Positions 12,711 to 26,220 of a DNA stretch of 64,000 nt are shown here, piece after piece; positions within the stretch are counted from its first letter, which is position 1, and every line of letters begins with the position of its first letter. The position numbers were made by a program, and so were the translations under genes. The stretch covers positions 63,091 to 127,090 of the forward strand of contig VXAA01003307.1 in assembly GCA_013399115.1 (NCBI GenBank), given 5' to 3'. Source of the stretch: Anseranas semipalmata (lineage: Eukaryota > Chordata > Aves > Anseriformes > Anseranatidae). The notes under the pieces were generated by a model. The model saw nothing but the letters and a program-made list of their open reading frames with translations. It ran no database searches and had not been told where the DNA came from.

Positions 12711-15564
12711 ACATTACCCACAACCCTAAGCTTCCAACTGCGCTCCTCTGACCCCGCAGTAGTGTCACCTCTTCTACCTGCAGTGTCATACGTTCACGAC
12801 TGATCGTTACCATGCACGCCTCTCGGAAGCGGTCAGACCCTCAGACCTTTACTCAAGAAATGTGCGCACCAGCGCACTTTCTTTGCCCCCATCCATCTGG
12901 ATCGTCTCAGCAGCACCCACCCACCGATCTCCCATAGCATTCAATCTTCAAGGCTTTACAGACACAGATGGGAGCACCATCCCTGTTCGTGCCACGCTAA
13001 GTGGCCCATAAATGCAGGCAGCCCGTCAGTCTCACTGGGGATTGCTGATTATGCCCTGTGGTGTCCTCTGAAACCACACTTACTTTGGGACCAGTGTGTC
13101 TGTCCCCATTCCTTACCCTGCAGTGCCCCTCATGGCCACCTTGGGAAAGAGTAGTCACCAGTCAGAGTTGCACAAGGGAACCTGGGCTAGCTTATTTGTC
13201 TGAAACACCTTCCAAAACGCCATTCCTTTCACCACAAATAAGAACTACAAGATCCGCCTGACAGAGACGAATCTCCCTCCCTTTACATTTAATCAAAACC
13301 CCGATACCAGGAGGTTTCCTGCCTCCCCTTCTCCGAGGCAATGTGATTTCTTCTGTTCCTGTGAACATAGGACTGGCCTACCTCATCACTCCAGAGCGTT
13401 CCAGCGCTTCTTCGCTAATAATTTTGTGAAGTCTGAACCTGGAAACTCCTGTTTGGACAGCATCAGATTCCACCCCTTGACCATCCAGACCTCATTTACA
13501 AAGCTTTCAGTATCCCTTTTCCGTAGCACCTGCTTCACGCCAGAGGTGGGGAAAGAGCAATGACTCTGCTACTGTTAACCAAAATTTTCACAGAAAGTCT
13601 CTCAAGTTTTTCATGCAACATGTTCACACAGAGAAGGCCTCTGAGTCACCCAAAAGGAGCTGAACAGAAAGGTAAGACAGGCTGTAGCCTTCTGGAGGTG
13701 GTCCACTGGATTAATGTAATAGCACAGGGAATGATTCCCTCTTGGTGCATAGATTTCTGTGTGCTTTCCCTTTTCCATTTCTTCTGCTGAAGCACACACT
13801 ATCCTTTACTGATACCTGTCTTAATTCTCTGCATTTTACACTTCTTGCTGCCAGCCCTGCATGATGCCTAGCAGCAGAACCATCGGTACCCATGTCCGCT
13901 CTGCATTAGCCCATCGTCAAAAGTTACAGGGAAGGGCAAGCTCTGAATTCCTAGGACACTTCATTTGAACGACGCAACACTAATTCTTCAGGAGCCTTCG
14001 TACAAAGGGCACTCCAGCACACTATGGTGATGTGCCATTCTTGGATTCCCAATGCCAGAACCAAATACTCACCTGATCTCTATTAAGCCAGTAAAACATG
14101 AGACCTTTCTGGGTTAATGGACACAGATTAGAGGTTGCATAGTTGAGGAACCAAGGTGCAAAGAGGCTTAGGGATGTTTCCTGAAAGGTATCTGGGGAGT
14201 TGAGCATGCTGAAAATTGTTAGGATCTGGCGACTGAATGAACGTGTCCCTGGCAGAGAACGGGAGAGGAAGGAGGAAGTCTTAGAAAAGGAGACATTATT
14301 GATAATACAATGCATAAAAAATGAGACAATCATTTGTGTAGTACAGATCTAAACAGCAACCTTGTTCTAAAATGATTTGCTACCAGATAAAATGGCAGAT
14401 AAAGATGAGCAAATTCTGGGCAAATACTTGTCCACTTTGTAGCTCTCAGAACAGACATTAGGGTGTAACATTAGGAGTAAATTAACTGAGCTCCCTCCAT
14501 GGCTTACTCTCCCTTTCTGTAAAGGCCTACAATGCCATGTGCCTTAGAGGGATGGCATGCACATGAGTTAACATTTGCAAAGTGCTGTGAAGATAAAATG
14601 GAAGATTTACCCCAAACCTACTCAGAGGCAGAGAGAGGCATTACCAAAAGTCTGACGAGACCACACAGCATGGCAGGCAGCCACCCCTGTGGAGCCGCCA
14701 CAGGAAGGAGGAGTTGGTGAGCAGTGGTGAGACACTAAATCTTGGAACCTCGGTAAGCAACTTTCAAAGTTTCATCTTGGCACACTTTGCAAGAGGCAGG
14801 TAGCAAGACAAAACTCTCCTTGTCAAAATACACAGCAAGATCTATTGAGCTAGCACACAGGTCTGCTAGCTCCTGGGTGTTAAGGAGGTCTAGTAGGAAA
14901 GAAGAGTACTGTATGTTAGCAAAGGGGGGGGGGTGCCATACACTAGGATGTGGCAAGGGATAAAGGAGAGCCATAAAACAGTTAAAATGTAAAGAACATA
15001 AAGCAGGGAAGACTAGAGGAGAGCCCCAAGAGGAGAGCAGGAAATCCACAGACTGGGGATTCCTGTTCAGAGAGGCAGAAAGATTCTCTTAGCAGTCATG
15101 TCGGCTGCAGGGCAGAGCGCTGTGCTGTCGGCAGGGTTCACACAGGGGAAGGGGTTAATGAGAACGGACGAGAGAACAGCACAAATAAAATCAGAAATGA
15201 CATTCTGGCTAACAGAGCATTGCCAGGCTGGGGAAAAGCCCAGAGAACTCACTTGCTTCTATTTTCTGTCCTGCCTGAGGATGAGCTCTGCGCTGAGACT
15301 TCACCTTTAATCTGCTTCCCGCGTTTGAACAGAGCTGCGATGCCACAGCGCGGGTTTATCTAAAAACCTCTGAATGAACCCACAGTTCTCAAGAGTTAAT
15401 CATCCGACACCCCCCCACAACAACTTGCAGCCGGTCATCCCCGGGATGCGGCTTCCAAGCCGATGCACCTGTCCGCAGCTCTGCAAAAGAGAAGGAAGGA
15501 AGGAAGGGCTGTGGCTAACCCACTGATAGGAAGCGCTGCCTTCAGTCTCCAGCTCTCCCAGAGA

Positions 15565-15650
15565 ATTCCTGGGTGACCTTGAGAGAGTCCCTAATTGCTC
15601 TGTGCCTCAGTTCTCCACCCGTAACAAAGAGATCATTAAATAGCCATGAA
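15565..15650 (+). repeat. MIR/CORE-SINE relic
   Basis: The sequence CTGGGTGACCTTGAGAGAGT then CCCTAATTGCTCTGTGCCTC and AGTTCTCCACC follows the MIR core (GTGACCTTGGGCAAGTCACT TAACCTCTCTGTGCCTCAGT TTCC). Confidence 0.7.
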
Positions 15651-15819
15651 ATCACAGTGAAAGTTAATTAATTCAGCATTCATGAGGTTCTGATACATTA
15701 AGGGGATCGCAGAGCACATTTGAATAGAAACACCACGGCCAGCCCCACGAGCTCGTCCATTCCACAGCACAAAGCACACACAGAGACCAGCTCCCAGCAG
15801 CAGCACAGTCATTCCGCAG

Positions 15820-15900
15820 TCATTCCAATGTGGCCATTCCGCCCAGGTTAATTAACCTTCCTTTTCAGGTAATTAGGTAATTATCTGGGGTGGAGTATCT
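15820..15900. promoter_or_regulatory. TAATTA-rich segment with a GGTTAATTAACC palindrome
   Basis: GGTTAATTAACC (15846-15857) is a perfect 12-base palindrome resembling two abutting HNF1 half-sites. It is followed by GGTAATTAGGTAATTATC, a doublet of TAATTA homeodomain core words. Function is inferred from motifs. Confidence 0.3.
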
Positions 15901-18900
15901 CTCTAACAGACTCCCTCCCTTTTCCAGGTCAGGATTAGCTCTCTCAGAGGTGGGCATCCCACCCACCTCAGCCAGGCAATGAGCAATATAGCAGCGACCA
16001 GACACATCCAGAGCCACCCAGACCCGGCTCCTTTTAGGATTCCCACGGGAGCTGCCACGGAAGCATTGGCCACATGTGGCCAGGAAGGTGCTTGGCTGCT
16101 CTTCACAAAGAGAAACCTCTGGGGTTTGTTGTTCCTGGTTGCTGTTACTCTGTTTGGTGCAGGCACTGGAGGGGTACCCTTATCCCAGTCAACATAAATA
16201 AAAATAGCGGGAGACAAGACACCAGGATTGTATCGCAGGCTTGTTTAGAATTAACAACTTACAGATGCAGTAGCCACAGGATTTATCTATTTATTTATTT
16301 ATGGTCCTTTTAGATCCTTAGTCAACTACCTAAAAGGAAAGAAGAAAGAAAATCCAAAACCATCACATTGATTGGTGAGCTGCTTTGGACACTGCAAAAG
16401 AAGCCTGCGTGTATGGGATTCAAGGCAGGTAGAATAAAATCAGGAATTCAGAGTCAATAATAAGAAAATACCGGAAGAAATACATCTAGCAATAAAGACT
16501 CTCTTAAGCCAGAAGGATACACAAGTAAGGAGCAAGAAGGATGTACGCGTGATTATAAGCCCTTAGTCCACTTAAAAGGAAGTAGTAGGAAAGTTAATTG
16601 TATACCTTGTCTTTTCCTTTGCTGTAGAGGACAATGGGGAGATTCCTATTCTGAAAGCCCTTTTCACAGGAAATCAGAACGTGGCCTTAGCAGACACCAA
16701 AATCTCCGAGGAGGAAGTTATGACCGAGCAGGGGAACTCATGGGTAGTAAATCACTGGGGCCAGATGGTATTCAACGGCAAGTTCAGAAGGGAATAAAGC
16801 CTCCAGTGATGGACTAGCCGACACCGCGTCACAGTAACTGCTGCTGAAGGCTATAAAGTCAGCAAAGGGATGCTGCTCTTTACAATCTCCCTGCACAGTC
16901 CCCAAATACCAGCCATTAAAGCCTTGCAGGGTTGACTTCGGTCGGCTCATTGAAAGTCTGTTTAAGGGTAAAACAGCACAGTAGCTGGATAATCCAGTGC
17001 TGCTAATTCGGCAAGACTTCTTTAAGGTAAACAGTTCACTGCTAAACAACAAACTCCTTGAAGTTCTATGTAAGCTGTATAAGCTCAAGAACTTCACCTT
17101 GGCCCTTTACGAAATGGTGAATTCAACTTTTACATACATAGCCAAAATAAAAGCAGTTCAGTTAGCGTACAAGCACAGGGTTACAGGATCTGAGTGAAAA
17201 GGAGTGCCAAGGAGTCCAGCAGGTATTGGACCAGGACTGGCAATGAGAAGTCCCACAGATGATGTTAATAGTGGATGCCAGTCACCGGTGGGAGTCAGGA
17301 TGGATTTGTATCCTTTCTTGTTTTCTTTCCATGGACAGAATTGTCCAGCTGGAAAGGAAAACAGTGGTGTGAGTGTCACCTTCCCCAACAGCGCTGCCGG
17401 AGCCCCAGGGAGAAGACACCTCAGCTGCTGTCAACGCTTGCCATGTAATTGCACAAGTCTTCTGATATTTAGTGGTTTTTATGAAGCCTTCACTCCCAGA
17501 GTCAAGCGCTTACGTCCAAGACCCAGACCTTTCTCACTTCAAAGGAGAATTCCTAGCCCTTGTGAGTTTTCAGAAAAATCTGAAAGGATAACTGTTACAG
17601 CGTCAAAACCAAGAAGTAGAACAACAAAACAAGATAAGAAAACTAAAATGAAATAGTCCCCCCAAACACCTGTATTTGATTTTCCTGACCTTCATGCCAA
17701 CCTCCAGGTTTTGGGTGCCTGACTCCTGAAAACTGGAGCGCTTCCAGTTGACAGCACAACAGCCTGGCTTAGACACCGACATAACCTAGTCCGGCAGCTG
17801 CCAAAAATGACAGTGAATATTCCCACTCCCCTTCCTTTCTAAAGAGGAGGTGGAAGAGAAAGGACAACGAAAAAATGGACTCCAGGGATGCGAGGAACGC
17901 ACAGGTAATGGGAACGTTTTCTCCAGGTGGAGACTTCCAGCCTGCATGCTCCATAATTTAATTCTGGAAAGCGTATTGTAAAGCAACACTTTAGAGGGTG
18001 GGGGTTGTTTTTTTTTTTTTCACAAGGAAATATTGACACCGCCTGTTGACAGCTTCCCAGAGGGGTGCAGTGTCAAAGCACATTAGCCCATTGCAAATGA
18101 AAAAACAGATGCAAAGTCTGAGGCCTGGGAGCAGCAGAGCTTCAACAGCAGCCCAAGCTCTATGCATGCTAATTCAGTTTAAAGGAACACTCTTAGGTTC
18201 TTTGCTTTTCAGCAAATAGCCAAGGCTTTTTTCCCCCTCTTAGCTCTTTGTAGAAGCAACTCAGAAATAAGCACCCCCATATACAGATTTTCGGACCAGA
18301 TTTACAAAGTTATTTAGATGACAAAAGGGCTGAGAAACATCTATAATGAAGTGCCTAACTCCTTTTGGCTTTATGGGATGGTTAGGCATACAGAAATACT
18401 TCCACGCACCTGGTCTACCTCCGTCAGACATCCTTTCTCCCTGCACCAGAAACACATTTTTTAAGGATGCACTAAATGAATACAGCTTCTGCAGGTCATC
18501 TCCCTGTATCTGCTCTTCCATGCTTGCTCTGAGAACTAAATCATTCCATTTCATTGCAGAGCAACCATCAGAAGGCACTGATCAACAGGACAGGGCAGTA
18601 AGATTTTAATGCAAAACGAAACAAGGCTGCAAAAGTACCAGCACACCAAGAGATGAAGATGGGCAGCAGGTGCTGTCACAGCCCGATGCTGGAAACAGCA
18701 GAGAGAGCTCAGGGAGAGACTGGAGTCGCTCTGAAGGCACCAAACACAGCTGGGGACCAAACCACCGGGCACAAGGTCCTGCCTAGCACGGCAGCACACA
18801 GCACAACCCACCTGAGATCAGACACAGCGTGTGTCGTGCGCTGGGGAAAAGAGCAACAAGGGCAACTCCGCCTGCCTGCGAGCACACTGGGGAGCCTGCA

Positions 18901-19841
18901 GGAACGGAGAAACATCGTTTTTCTGCCCAACAACGCAGGTCCGAGTGGACAGAACGTTGCCTTTATCTTGGGTTCAGCTCTGAAAAGGCACTGAAGGAGC
19001 AAGAAGGCAGGACAGGGAGCTCTAACCACAGAGCTTTATCTCAAAATGAGACAGAAGGAGCAGAAGTCTCTTGCACGCAGGGTGCCCCAGAGAGTTCCTG
19101 GGCTCTGGCTCTGCTGCTCATGCGTAGCGGGAGGCAGAGCTGGCAAGGCTTTCGGCAGAGCCTTGGCCCAGCTGCAGCACAGCAGCGACCTGCCCTTCCA
19201 TCTGCTAGGAACTATCAATTGCAAAGGACAGGCCAAAAATGCCAGCAGCTCCAGGAGCCTTTCCCCCATGACTGGATAATACAATGCAGTATGATATAAT
19301 AGGGTAATACAAATCCCAAGAGAGGTCTCCCACGTAGCTCTCTCTCCCGCTTGCAGAAGGCTTTCCCTATGCCCCTGCATTCCCGTCCCCAGACTGGGAT
19401 CCCTCCGTCCTTTCAGTGACAAGCACCAGTATTCCCACACTCAACGTATGTGCAGGACCTACTTCCCATGAACCCGGCACTGACGAGGAAGGAGGATTTT
19501 GCCAAGGCTTGCTTTCCCCCTCGCTATGCCTCCCTCCTACTCCTGTCCGTCCTCACAGTGATGGATGGCTATTGGTTCTGGCTTCATCCGACAGAGAAAT
19601 CTGTCACCTCATGCCAGGGAGAGGTGACAGCAAATCTATCAGCATGGAGACAGCAGTCGCTTGCGGATCGCTTTCAAGGCCACTGGGGGCTGGATTCTTC
19701 TTTGCCTCCCGCCTCTCTGGTTCCTCTGTCCCCCTCTTTTACACAAGTCCCAGTAAATCATCATTTGAACAAACCCATTTGGCCCCCACTGCATATCCAG
19801 ATTCTAACAGCTCTGAGTTTGTGCACTATTGTCTTGCTTTT

Positions 19842-19871
19842 GCAAAAAAAAAAAAAAAAAAGAAAAAAAAA
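19842..19871. repeat. A-rich homopolymer tract
   Basis: A runs of 18 and 9 broken by one G. No retroposon body is recognised on its left side. Confidence 0.85.
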
Positions 19872-20289
19872 TAGTTTTTCCACAAGAGTGACTCATTATT
19901 AGAGGTTCCTATTTGGCCCTTTTGTTACTTTCAAAGCCTGGGTGCAAACTCATGTGGTGTCCCCATGACAGGGGTTTAGCAAGTATGGTGGCATTGGTTG
20001 ACCCGGAGAAGAATACGCTTGTCACAACAGCAGCTTCTGATCGGGATAGTCTCAAGAATGGAATTGCAGAGGCTGCAGCAAGGCAGGACACTGGCAAATG
20101 GAACTCCAACCGATAAAGAAGGGCAAAATCTTGCTCCATTCCACACTTATGACACAGTCACCCTCTTGCTCTGCTCCCTGAAATTCATGTTAGACTCCTT
20201 CTAGGTGGACTCTCTACCAGCCGACATCTGGGCAGAGCGTGCCGCAATCCTGGCCAGTAGCCCCAGCTCCACCGACGCCTACCTCCCTG

Positions 20290-20435
20290 TGGGCCGCTCA
20301 CTTGACCTCTCTGTGCCTCAGGCTCCCCCTCTACAATGGTATTTATCTTCCTGGAAGCGCAAAGTGAGGCTTTACCCATTGATATGCACAAAGCTGTTTG
20401 AGATCCTCAGACAAAAGGCCCTAATGAAGCATCAT
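20290..20435 (+). repeat. MIR-like amniote SINE relic
   Basis: The sequence GCTCACTTGACCTCTCTGTG then CCTCAGGCTCCCCCTCTACA ATGG matches the core. AAAGCTGTTTGAGATCCTCA then GACAAAAGGCCCTAATGAAG matches the 3' tail (AAGCGCTTTGAGATCCTCGG ATGAAAGGCGCTATAGAAG) of the amniote MIR-type SINE. Both halves are present in the right order. Confidence 0.75.
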
Positions 20436-22139
20436 GTGTACAGACAAATGCTTTTCCTGCTGTTCCAAACACACTAAGACATGATTATTGTCCATGTGCC
20501 AGTGCTACTTAGAGAGGAGCCAGAGCCAGCCCTCCTCTTCCAGGGCTCGCCTGGCTCTCCGAGGCACCTCATACTTGGGGGTCTAAGGCTGTTTAGCATT
20601 CTCCATTCCTGAGGGCAGCCAGGGGCATCAGCATAATGATGAGCAGTTTCTACTCTTGCTCTGCTTCCTTGCAAAGGCACAAGGGGACATCCTGGGTGAT
20701 TCTGAATTGCTTCTGACATGCATGTTACACATGGGATGCGAAAAAGGTGGCGGCTTGTTGCTGGCGATGCCCCATTTCTGCCGCACCCCCAACAATCCAC
20801 CTCTCCATCCAGGGGTGTCGGAGAAGGCAGGTGCCTGTGTCAGCGCACAACCGCTCCACAAGGTGCAAGCGGCCACACCAAGGTCACTAGTGACAAGCAC
20901 CTGAACACTACACGACGTAGGACAATGCAGGCTGCTCCAGCATCCCAAAATAACGCCCCCCAAAAGTGGCTTTAAATTTTGCCTGTGAGCCAACGAACTG
21001 AATTACACATTCAGAACAACTGCAGAAGCTTAAAACAAAGTGGTCCTTTAAAAATAAAAAATGGAATTGTTCAGTAACTTTTTCACTTTTAAATAAATTT
21101 TGCTGCCCTCTGAACCATGACATGAGACAAAAATTGCTGAAGATATTAAAAAATATCATGCCCTGCATATCTGCTGAGTGAAGTGTGAGCTGCTGGAAAA
21201 GCAACTGCATGGTCCTAAGGCCACAGATGAGCCATGTCCTTTAATTTCTCACTATCTGCAATTACAGACCACATCCTCATTCTTCTGCACCCCAGTTACA
21301 CCAAGTAAGAAGCCAGTAAGTGTGGATTCTCAAATTCTCAGATCCTACCCATGGAGGAGAGCTGAGAGACACTCTAGTCCTTGATGGGTTGATGCAATCC
21401 AAGTTCTGGCTCTGCAGATCCCTCCCTTGCACTTCCATTCCAGTGTGGGCTGCCCAGCAGCGAGGAAGGTTTGGCTGCCACCAGGGAGGCAGGAGGAAGG
21501 CCAGAGAAGCGTCAGCAGTCAGAACTTGCAGCTGAGACCTACAGCGGGGGGACTCGGGACACGGCACAAAGATAAAAGGGTGGGGACAACGGGCTGACAT
21601 GTCAGAACGGTGGCAGAGCCGCCTGCAGGGAAACGGAGAAAGACAAGCTTGGAAGGGAGCGCTACGAGGCAACGCAGCTTGGGCGGCGGGCGACAACCCA
21701 CCCATCCTGCCACCATCCACCACAGCACACGCGGGCTTTCCCGAGCGCTCGAAGTCGGGGAGCCCCGGTGCAATCCGCACAGGCCGTTCACGGCGGCAGA
21801 GCAGCGGAGCGAAGGCTTCCAAGCTGACTGCAAGTTTCCTGGCCACGGCTCCCATCGCCTCACGGGATGCGGCTGGGGAGAAACATCCGGGCGGCGGCCA
21901 AAAGGAGCGCCTGGCTCGGACCCTCCGCTTGCAGAAAACGCCCTGCAGGTTCCAAGCGAGGGCCGGGACACACGGAGACCCTGCTGGACTCCAGACTGCT
22001 GAGCACAGGATGATTTATGGATCCTTGCAGATGGCATGTTCCAGCCAGAGGGCTTCAGACCAGAAAAATGAGCGCCTTCTGCTTCCTTAAAGGGGCAGCT
22101 CTGCTTCAGCGCTGCAAACTTACTGTAAAGTTAACTGCC

Positions 22140-22335
22140 TCGGCATTTTAATATTTTAAGTACTGACCCTTCATTGATTGCGTTCAGCCTTTTAAATCTT
22201 TAATTTACTTATTTATTTGGGTTTTAAACCTTGCCTGCAATTGCAGCTAATTAAAAAGCTCATTAGTCGGCATCCTGAGCTGATTCCCTGGGCTTTATGT
22301 ACTGTACAGTATGCCTCCTGTGAGTTTAAACCATG
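22140..22335. promoter_or_regulatory. Possible conserved enhancer-like element
   Basis: An AT-rich island in GC-rich surroundings. It contains two perfect 12-base palindromes, CTGCAATTGCAG (22235-22246) and TACTGTACAGTA (22300-22311), a CTAATTAAAAAGCTCATTAG inverted-repeat segment, and ATTGATTG and TTTAAA words. No repeat family recognised and no persistent frame. Its texture is that of a deeply conserved non-coding element, but conservation cannot be shown here. Confidence 0.35.
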
Positions 22336-25300
22336 GCTGGGACTGCTTGACTTGCTTCCTACCTCCCCAGCTTTATGAGGTGTTCCATATTTTGGAAGAC
22401 TATTCCCCCTTCCCCCAATTTTTTTTTTAAACTACCACTTGCTGCAGCCTTCAGGAAACTTCGCAGCCATTCTGCTACATACAGTAGCTGTGTCTCAAAT
22501 TTATTCATAGCTGATCTTCCCCGTGTTCAGAGCTCAGGCCTCTCCATGCTTGCAAAAGGGGCATTATATGTGGACACCAAAAATCCCTAACAAATGAATT
22601 TCCAGCATCACACTCAGGGTTTGACTCGCCCAAGTGTGCTGTTAACACGTTCAATAGGAAATTCCATCCTCCTCCAAGACAAACACCCAGGGCTAAGGGC
22701 AGAGCTGGGGAAGACGGGCCCTGACCTCACACACCACGGGCACGGTCCCAGCACCCCGGCCAGAAACCTTGCCTCGCTGCCCAGCAGGGAGCAGGGAAGG
22801 ACAGGACACGTGCTGGCCGTGCACCACAGCACCTTACCTTCTGAAGACATGTGTGCTGACTTTCAGACCGGCTGAGAGCACTTCTCCATTCCACTTACAT
22901 GGCTGGGAACTGCGGCTATTCAGTTCACCTAACAATTAGGCTGTACACTTGTGTTATTTATTGATCCACAGTGACTTATTGATAGTTCTAGCATAGCCCC
23001 CCTGCTACCAAACCCATGCCACGTAAACCCAATACAAGACCATACAAGGCAATTTATAGAGCAGAACACCACAATACATTTCTGGAGTAGAGACGGGGTC
23101 ACATTCACGACTCCCCTCAGAGAGCCAGAATTTGTTCCTCGACTGTGCTCCAGTGGTGAGCGGACTTAAAGCCAGTAGACAACATTTTCGTGTTGTAGTC
23201 CTGATGAAGCCACAGTCCGTGCCAAGTCAGGAGAAAATCTTGCCACAACACATTATCAGATTTAGGAGTGGTCAAATTCATGACTTAAATCCTGATCTGT
23301 CCACACAACGGAAAACAGCCAACAGCATCACAATACCTCTCCTCCTCAAATGCACATGTCCCTGCTGTAACACCATGATAAATAACTTCTTCTGGTATGT
23401 TAAGTAATATCCTTACAATTCAGTTCTTGCATTGTGGTCAACATTGCCAAGAAAGTCACTTCAGCACAAGGTCCTAACAGCAGTCAGTACCTGTCAAATG
23501 ATTTGATAGCCAGACCAAAACCAGCCATCTACAGTTCTGAACTAATAAAAGCAAAAATCGAGATGAGCTGCATGAGGGAATGAAGTTCTCCTACGGACCT
23601 TCATCCTGCTTAGCTCAGGGTCAGCCACACCCAGACACAGCTTCGGAGTAGGTGCTGTACTGCAGAAGACAAGGAGAGTCGTGACCGAGTCCCTGACCCC
23701 CTGGCAGCCCAGCTCCGCCAGTCTTTGCAAGGGGCCATAGGAGTACTGCTTGCTGCTTTTCAAAAACAGCAAACAGCTTCAAAGCCATCCCCCTCTTGCA
23801 AAGCAGTTCAGTGGCCAGAGTCATCCTCCAACCTAGAGCTAACGTTAGCCCTAATTTTTCTTTGGAAAATATAAGTGCTCCTATCAATTTTCATCCCAGT
23901 GCATGCTGCCGTGGCCATGTCTGCCTCCCCTCATTTCCCCTGTCCCTACCCACTTTTTTCTGTAGCTCTGGCCCTTTGCAGCTTGCCACAGACAGCCTCT
24001 GTCAGGGCACCCTCAGGTAGCCAGAGGCCCAAAGGGAAACTGGAAACGCAGCCGCTGCCCCGAACCATCCGCCCTTCCCTGCCACCATCGGGCTGCTCGG
24101 CCTCCCAACAAAGCCAGCCGCGCTGCTCCCTGCCTGGTGAAGCTCCCGTTTTCAGCTCCAGTGGAGAGCCCAAAACGCGGTTCCAGAGCCTCTTCCAGCG
24201 TAGGTTTGCACAACGAAGCTACAAAGGAAGCCGTGATTACAGAGCGGAGGTTTAAGCGTGCCTGAGACAGCCCCCTGCCCCAGCTGGCTGGCTGCCGCAG
24301 GCGAGCGTTAGAGCCCGGCTGGGAAAAAGCAGAACCCTCCCGCCTCCCGCTGCCTCTCCTGCCAGCACGGCCGGGAGGGGTGGCAGGACGATGGACCAGG
24401 GCGAGACTGGAGCACGGCCGCTGGGATCGGGTTTGGCAACAGCTCAGTCGTCATGTTTTCGTTTTACAAGGTCAAAACCAAAACCACCTCTGGTTTGGGT
24501 TTTGCATCCGTGCCTACAGAAACACGAGAGGATTTCAGACTTAGCAACTCCCCCGCTTCCCCCCACACACACCCCACATCCCCTGCCTTCCCAGCTTGCT
24601 GGCTTGTGACCGGCAGCGTCTAAACCATCTCCTCCTCCCCTAATTCCTGCCTTGCTTCTACGACTGCAAAGAGAATGAAGTAAAAACAGACGGACCAAAG
24701 CCATTCTCAGTCCCCGGCTGGCCTAGCACAGTCCAGCCCAGAAGGACCGCGATGAGAGAGGCAAACACAGCTCCATCCAGCTCAACCCAGACAGGCTGGA
24801 GCATCGGGGAGCGAATTCAGAATGGGGTTTGATTCTACAAAAATCACGATCTACAAAGGCAATCCTAAATCCTAGAACATCCCTCGCTTACCTCACTTGT
24901 CCTTACTAACCCTGCAATCCCAAAAACACATCCAGCATCCTGCATCTTACAGTACTCCATGCTCCCCTGGCAGGCTTCCCCTCACCTTCCAACATTCCCT
25001 TCCTGCCCCTCGCTGGCACCTTCCAGCAGCCTGTGACCTCTTCTCTGAGCGTCAAAAGCAGGACGGGGCTGTTCCAAACACATCCCTGGGGCTGACTCCC
25101 CTTTGCTATCTTTGAAATGCTGATGCTGCACTGGAGCGAGAACCACGAGCAAAGGAGGACTGAGAGAACCCAGGAATGAATGAGAGAGGGTTACAGAGAC
25201 CCAGAAACCAAAGCAGATCCCCAGCAAGAAATCCAGTGGGTCTGTCAGGACAGAAGCAGGGAATCCAGTGTGGGAACAGCAGAAAGGGTGCATCAGGGTC

Positions 25301-25980
25301 GAGCTGTCTCTTTGGACTGAAAGAGCCAGGGTAGCAAATTGGGTTGGAAGCATTTCAAAAGGTTTGTGTTTGGCGGAGCCTGGGGCTGGAACAGCAGCAG
25401 CCGTTACGGGGCAGGACTGAGGTCTCTGGCAAAGCCCACTAGCCGACTGGGGATGAAAGTGTCTCCAGTGCTCCTCTACACGTTATCTGGCCATAGCCAC
25501 GCTGGTGAGCCCACTGCCTCCCTCGGCATCAAGAGCAACCCCTGCCCTGTTTTCCAAGAGAAAAAAGTCCCTGGAAACTCTTCCTCCCCGAGAGGCACAC
25601 GCAAACCCCGCTGTCTGCACTGGGCAGCAGATTCCCAGCGGCTGTCTTTGAGGGGACAAGACCCTGTACACATGCATCTCATCCCTGTGTGCTTTATTGT
25701 CGTGTCAACCGTAGGTTACGCTTTGCTGCAGGCATCGCTAAGCCTGCTGGAGGCCAAAAGGGCCTCGGATCCCCCCCTTCCCCACCACGCTGCTGCTTTT
25801 CTTTCCTTTTCTCTCCTTCCTTGCTGGAATAGAGCAAGCAAGCTATTATTGTTGGTCTGGCCTAGTACGGTTCTTTTTGGCGGTCACGGGCCTTGGACCT
25901 CGGCCAAGGTCTATCCCAGGGGATGTTGGGAGCGCTTTGAAAATTAAATCTCTCAAGAGCTCACGAGGCTGCAAATGCCA

Positions 25981-26220
25981 CGATGTTGCTTGACCTTGGG
26001 TTAAACTCGGCGGAAGAGGAGCAGAAGCGGCGGCAGCAGCCGCTGGCACGTCGCTGGCCTCAGATAACTCCCGGGAAGAGGAGCCCTGCAGGGAGTCGGG
26101 GCGGGGGGAGGCTGGGGGGAAGAGGCGGCGCGCGAGCGGGAAGCCGAGCGGGGGAACTGCCGCCCCGCGTCGGTCCCCGGAGGAGCGAGCCGTCCCTGCC
26201 AGCACGGGCATTTTTTAGCT
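25981..26220. promoter_or_regulatory. CpG island-like patch
   Basis: By hand count 26 CpG in 240 bases, with GC about two thirds or more (CGGCGG, GGCGGCGCGCGAGCGGG, CCGCCCCGCGTCGG). Islands of this density often mark promoters. No start of a recognised gene is adjacent; an unannotated non-coding transcript or an enhancer is possible. Confidence 0.4.

Larger units (their letters stand above)
7721..15560. other. Non-coding DNA with SINE relics, no gene recognised
   Basis: Contains MIR-like relics at 8321-8470 and 12606-12710 and an assembly gap at 11988-12000. A G-run (14925-14934) and a possible regulatory segment at 9225-9545 are also present. Open frames such as 8866-9492 have no recognisable domain. 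A poly-purine patch lies at 8190-8260. Confidence 0.6.
15561..22130. other. Non-coding DNA, no gene recognised
   Basis: Holds SINE relics (15565-15650, 20290-20435), a possible regulatory segment (15820-15900) and an A-rich run (19842-19871). A TTTA repeat sits at 16282-16301. Open frames around 18800-19900 and 21277-22090 have no recognisable domain. Confidence 0.6.
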
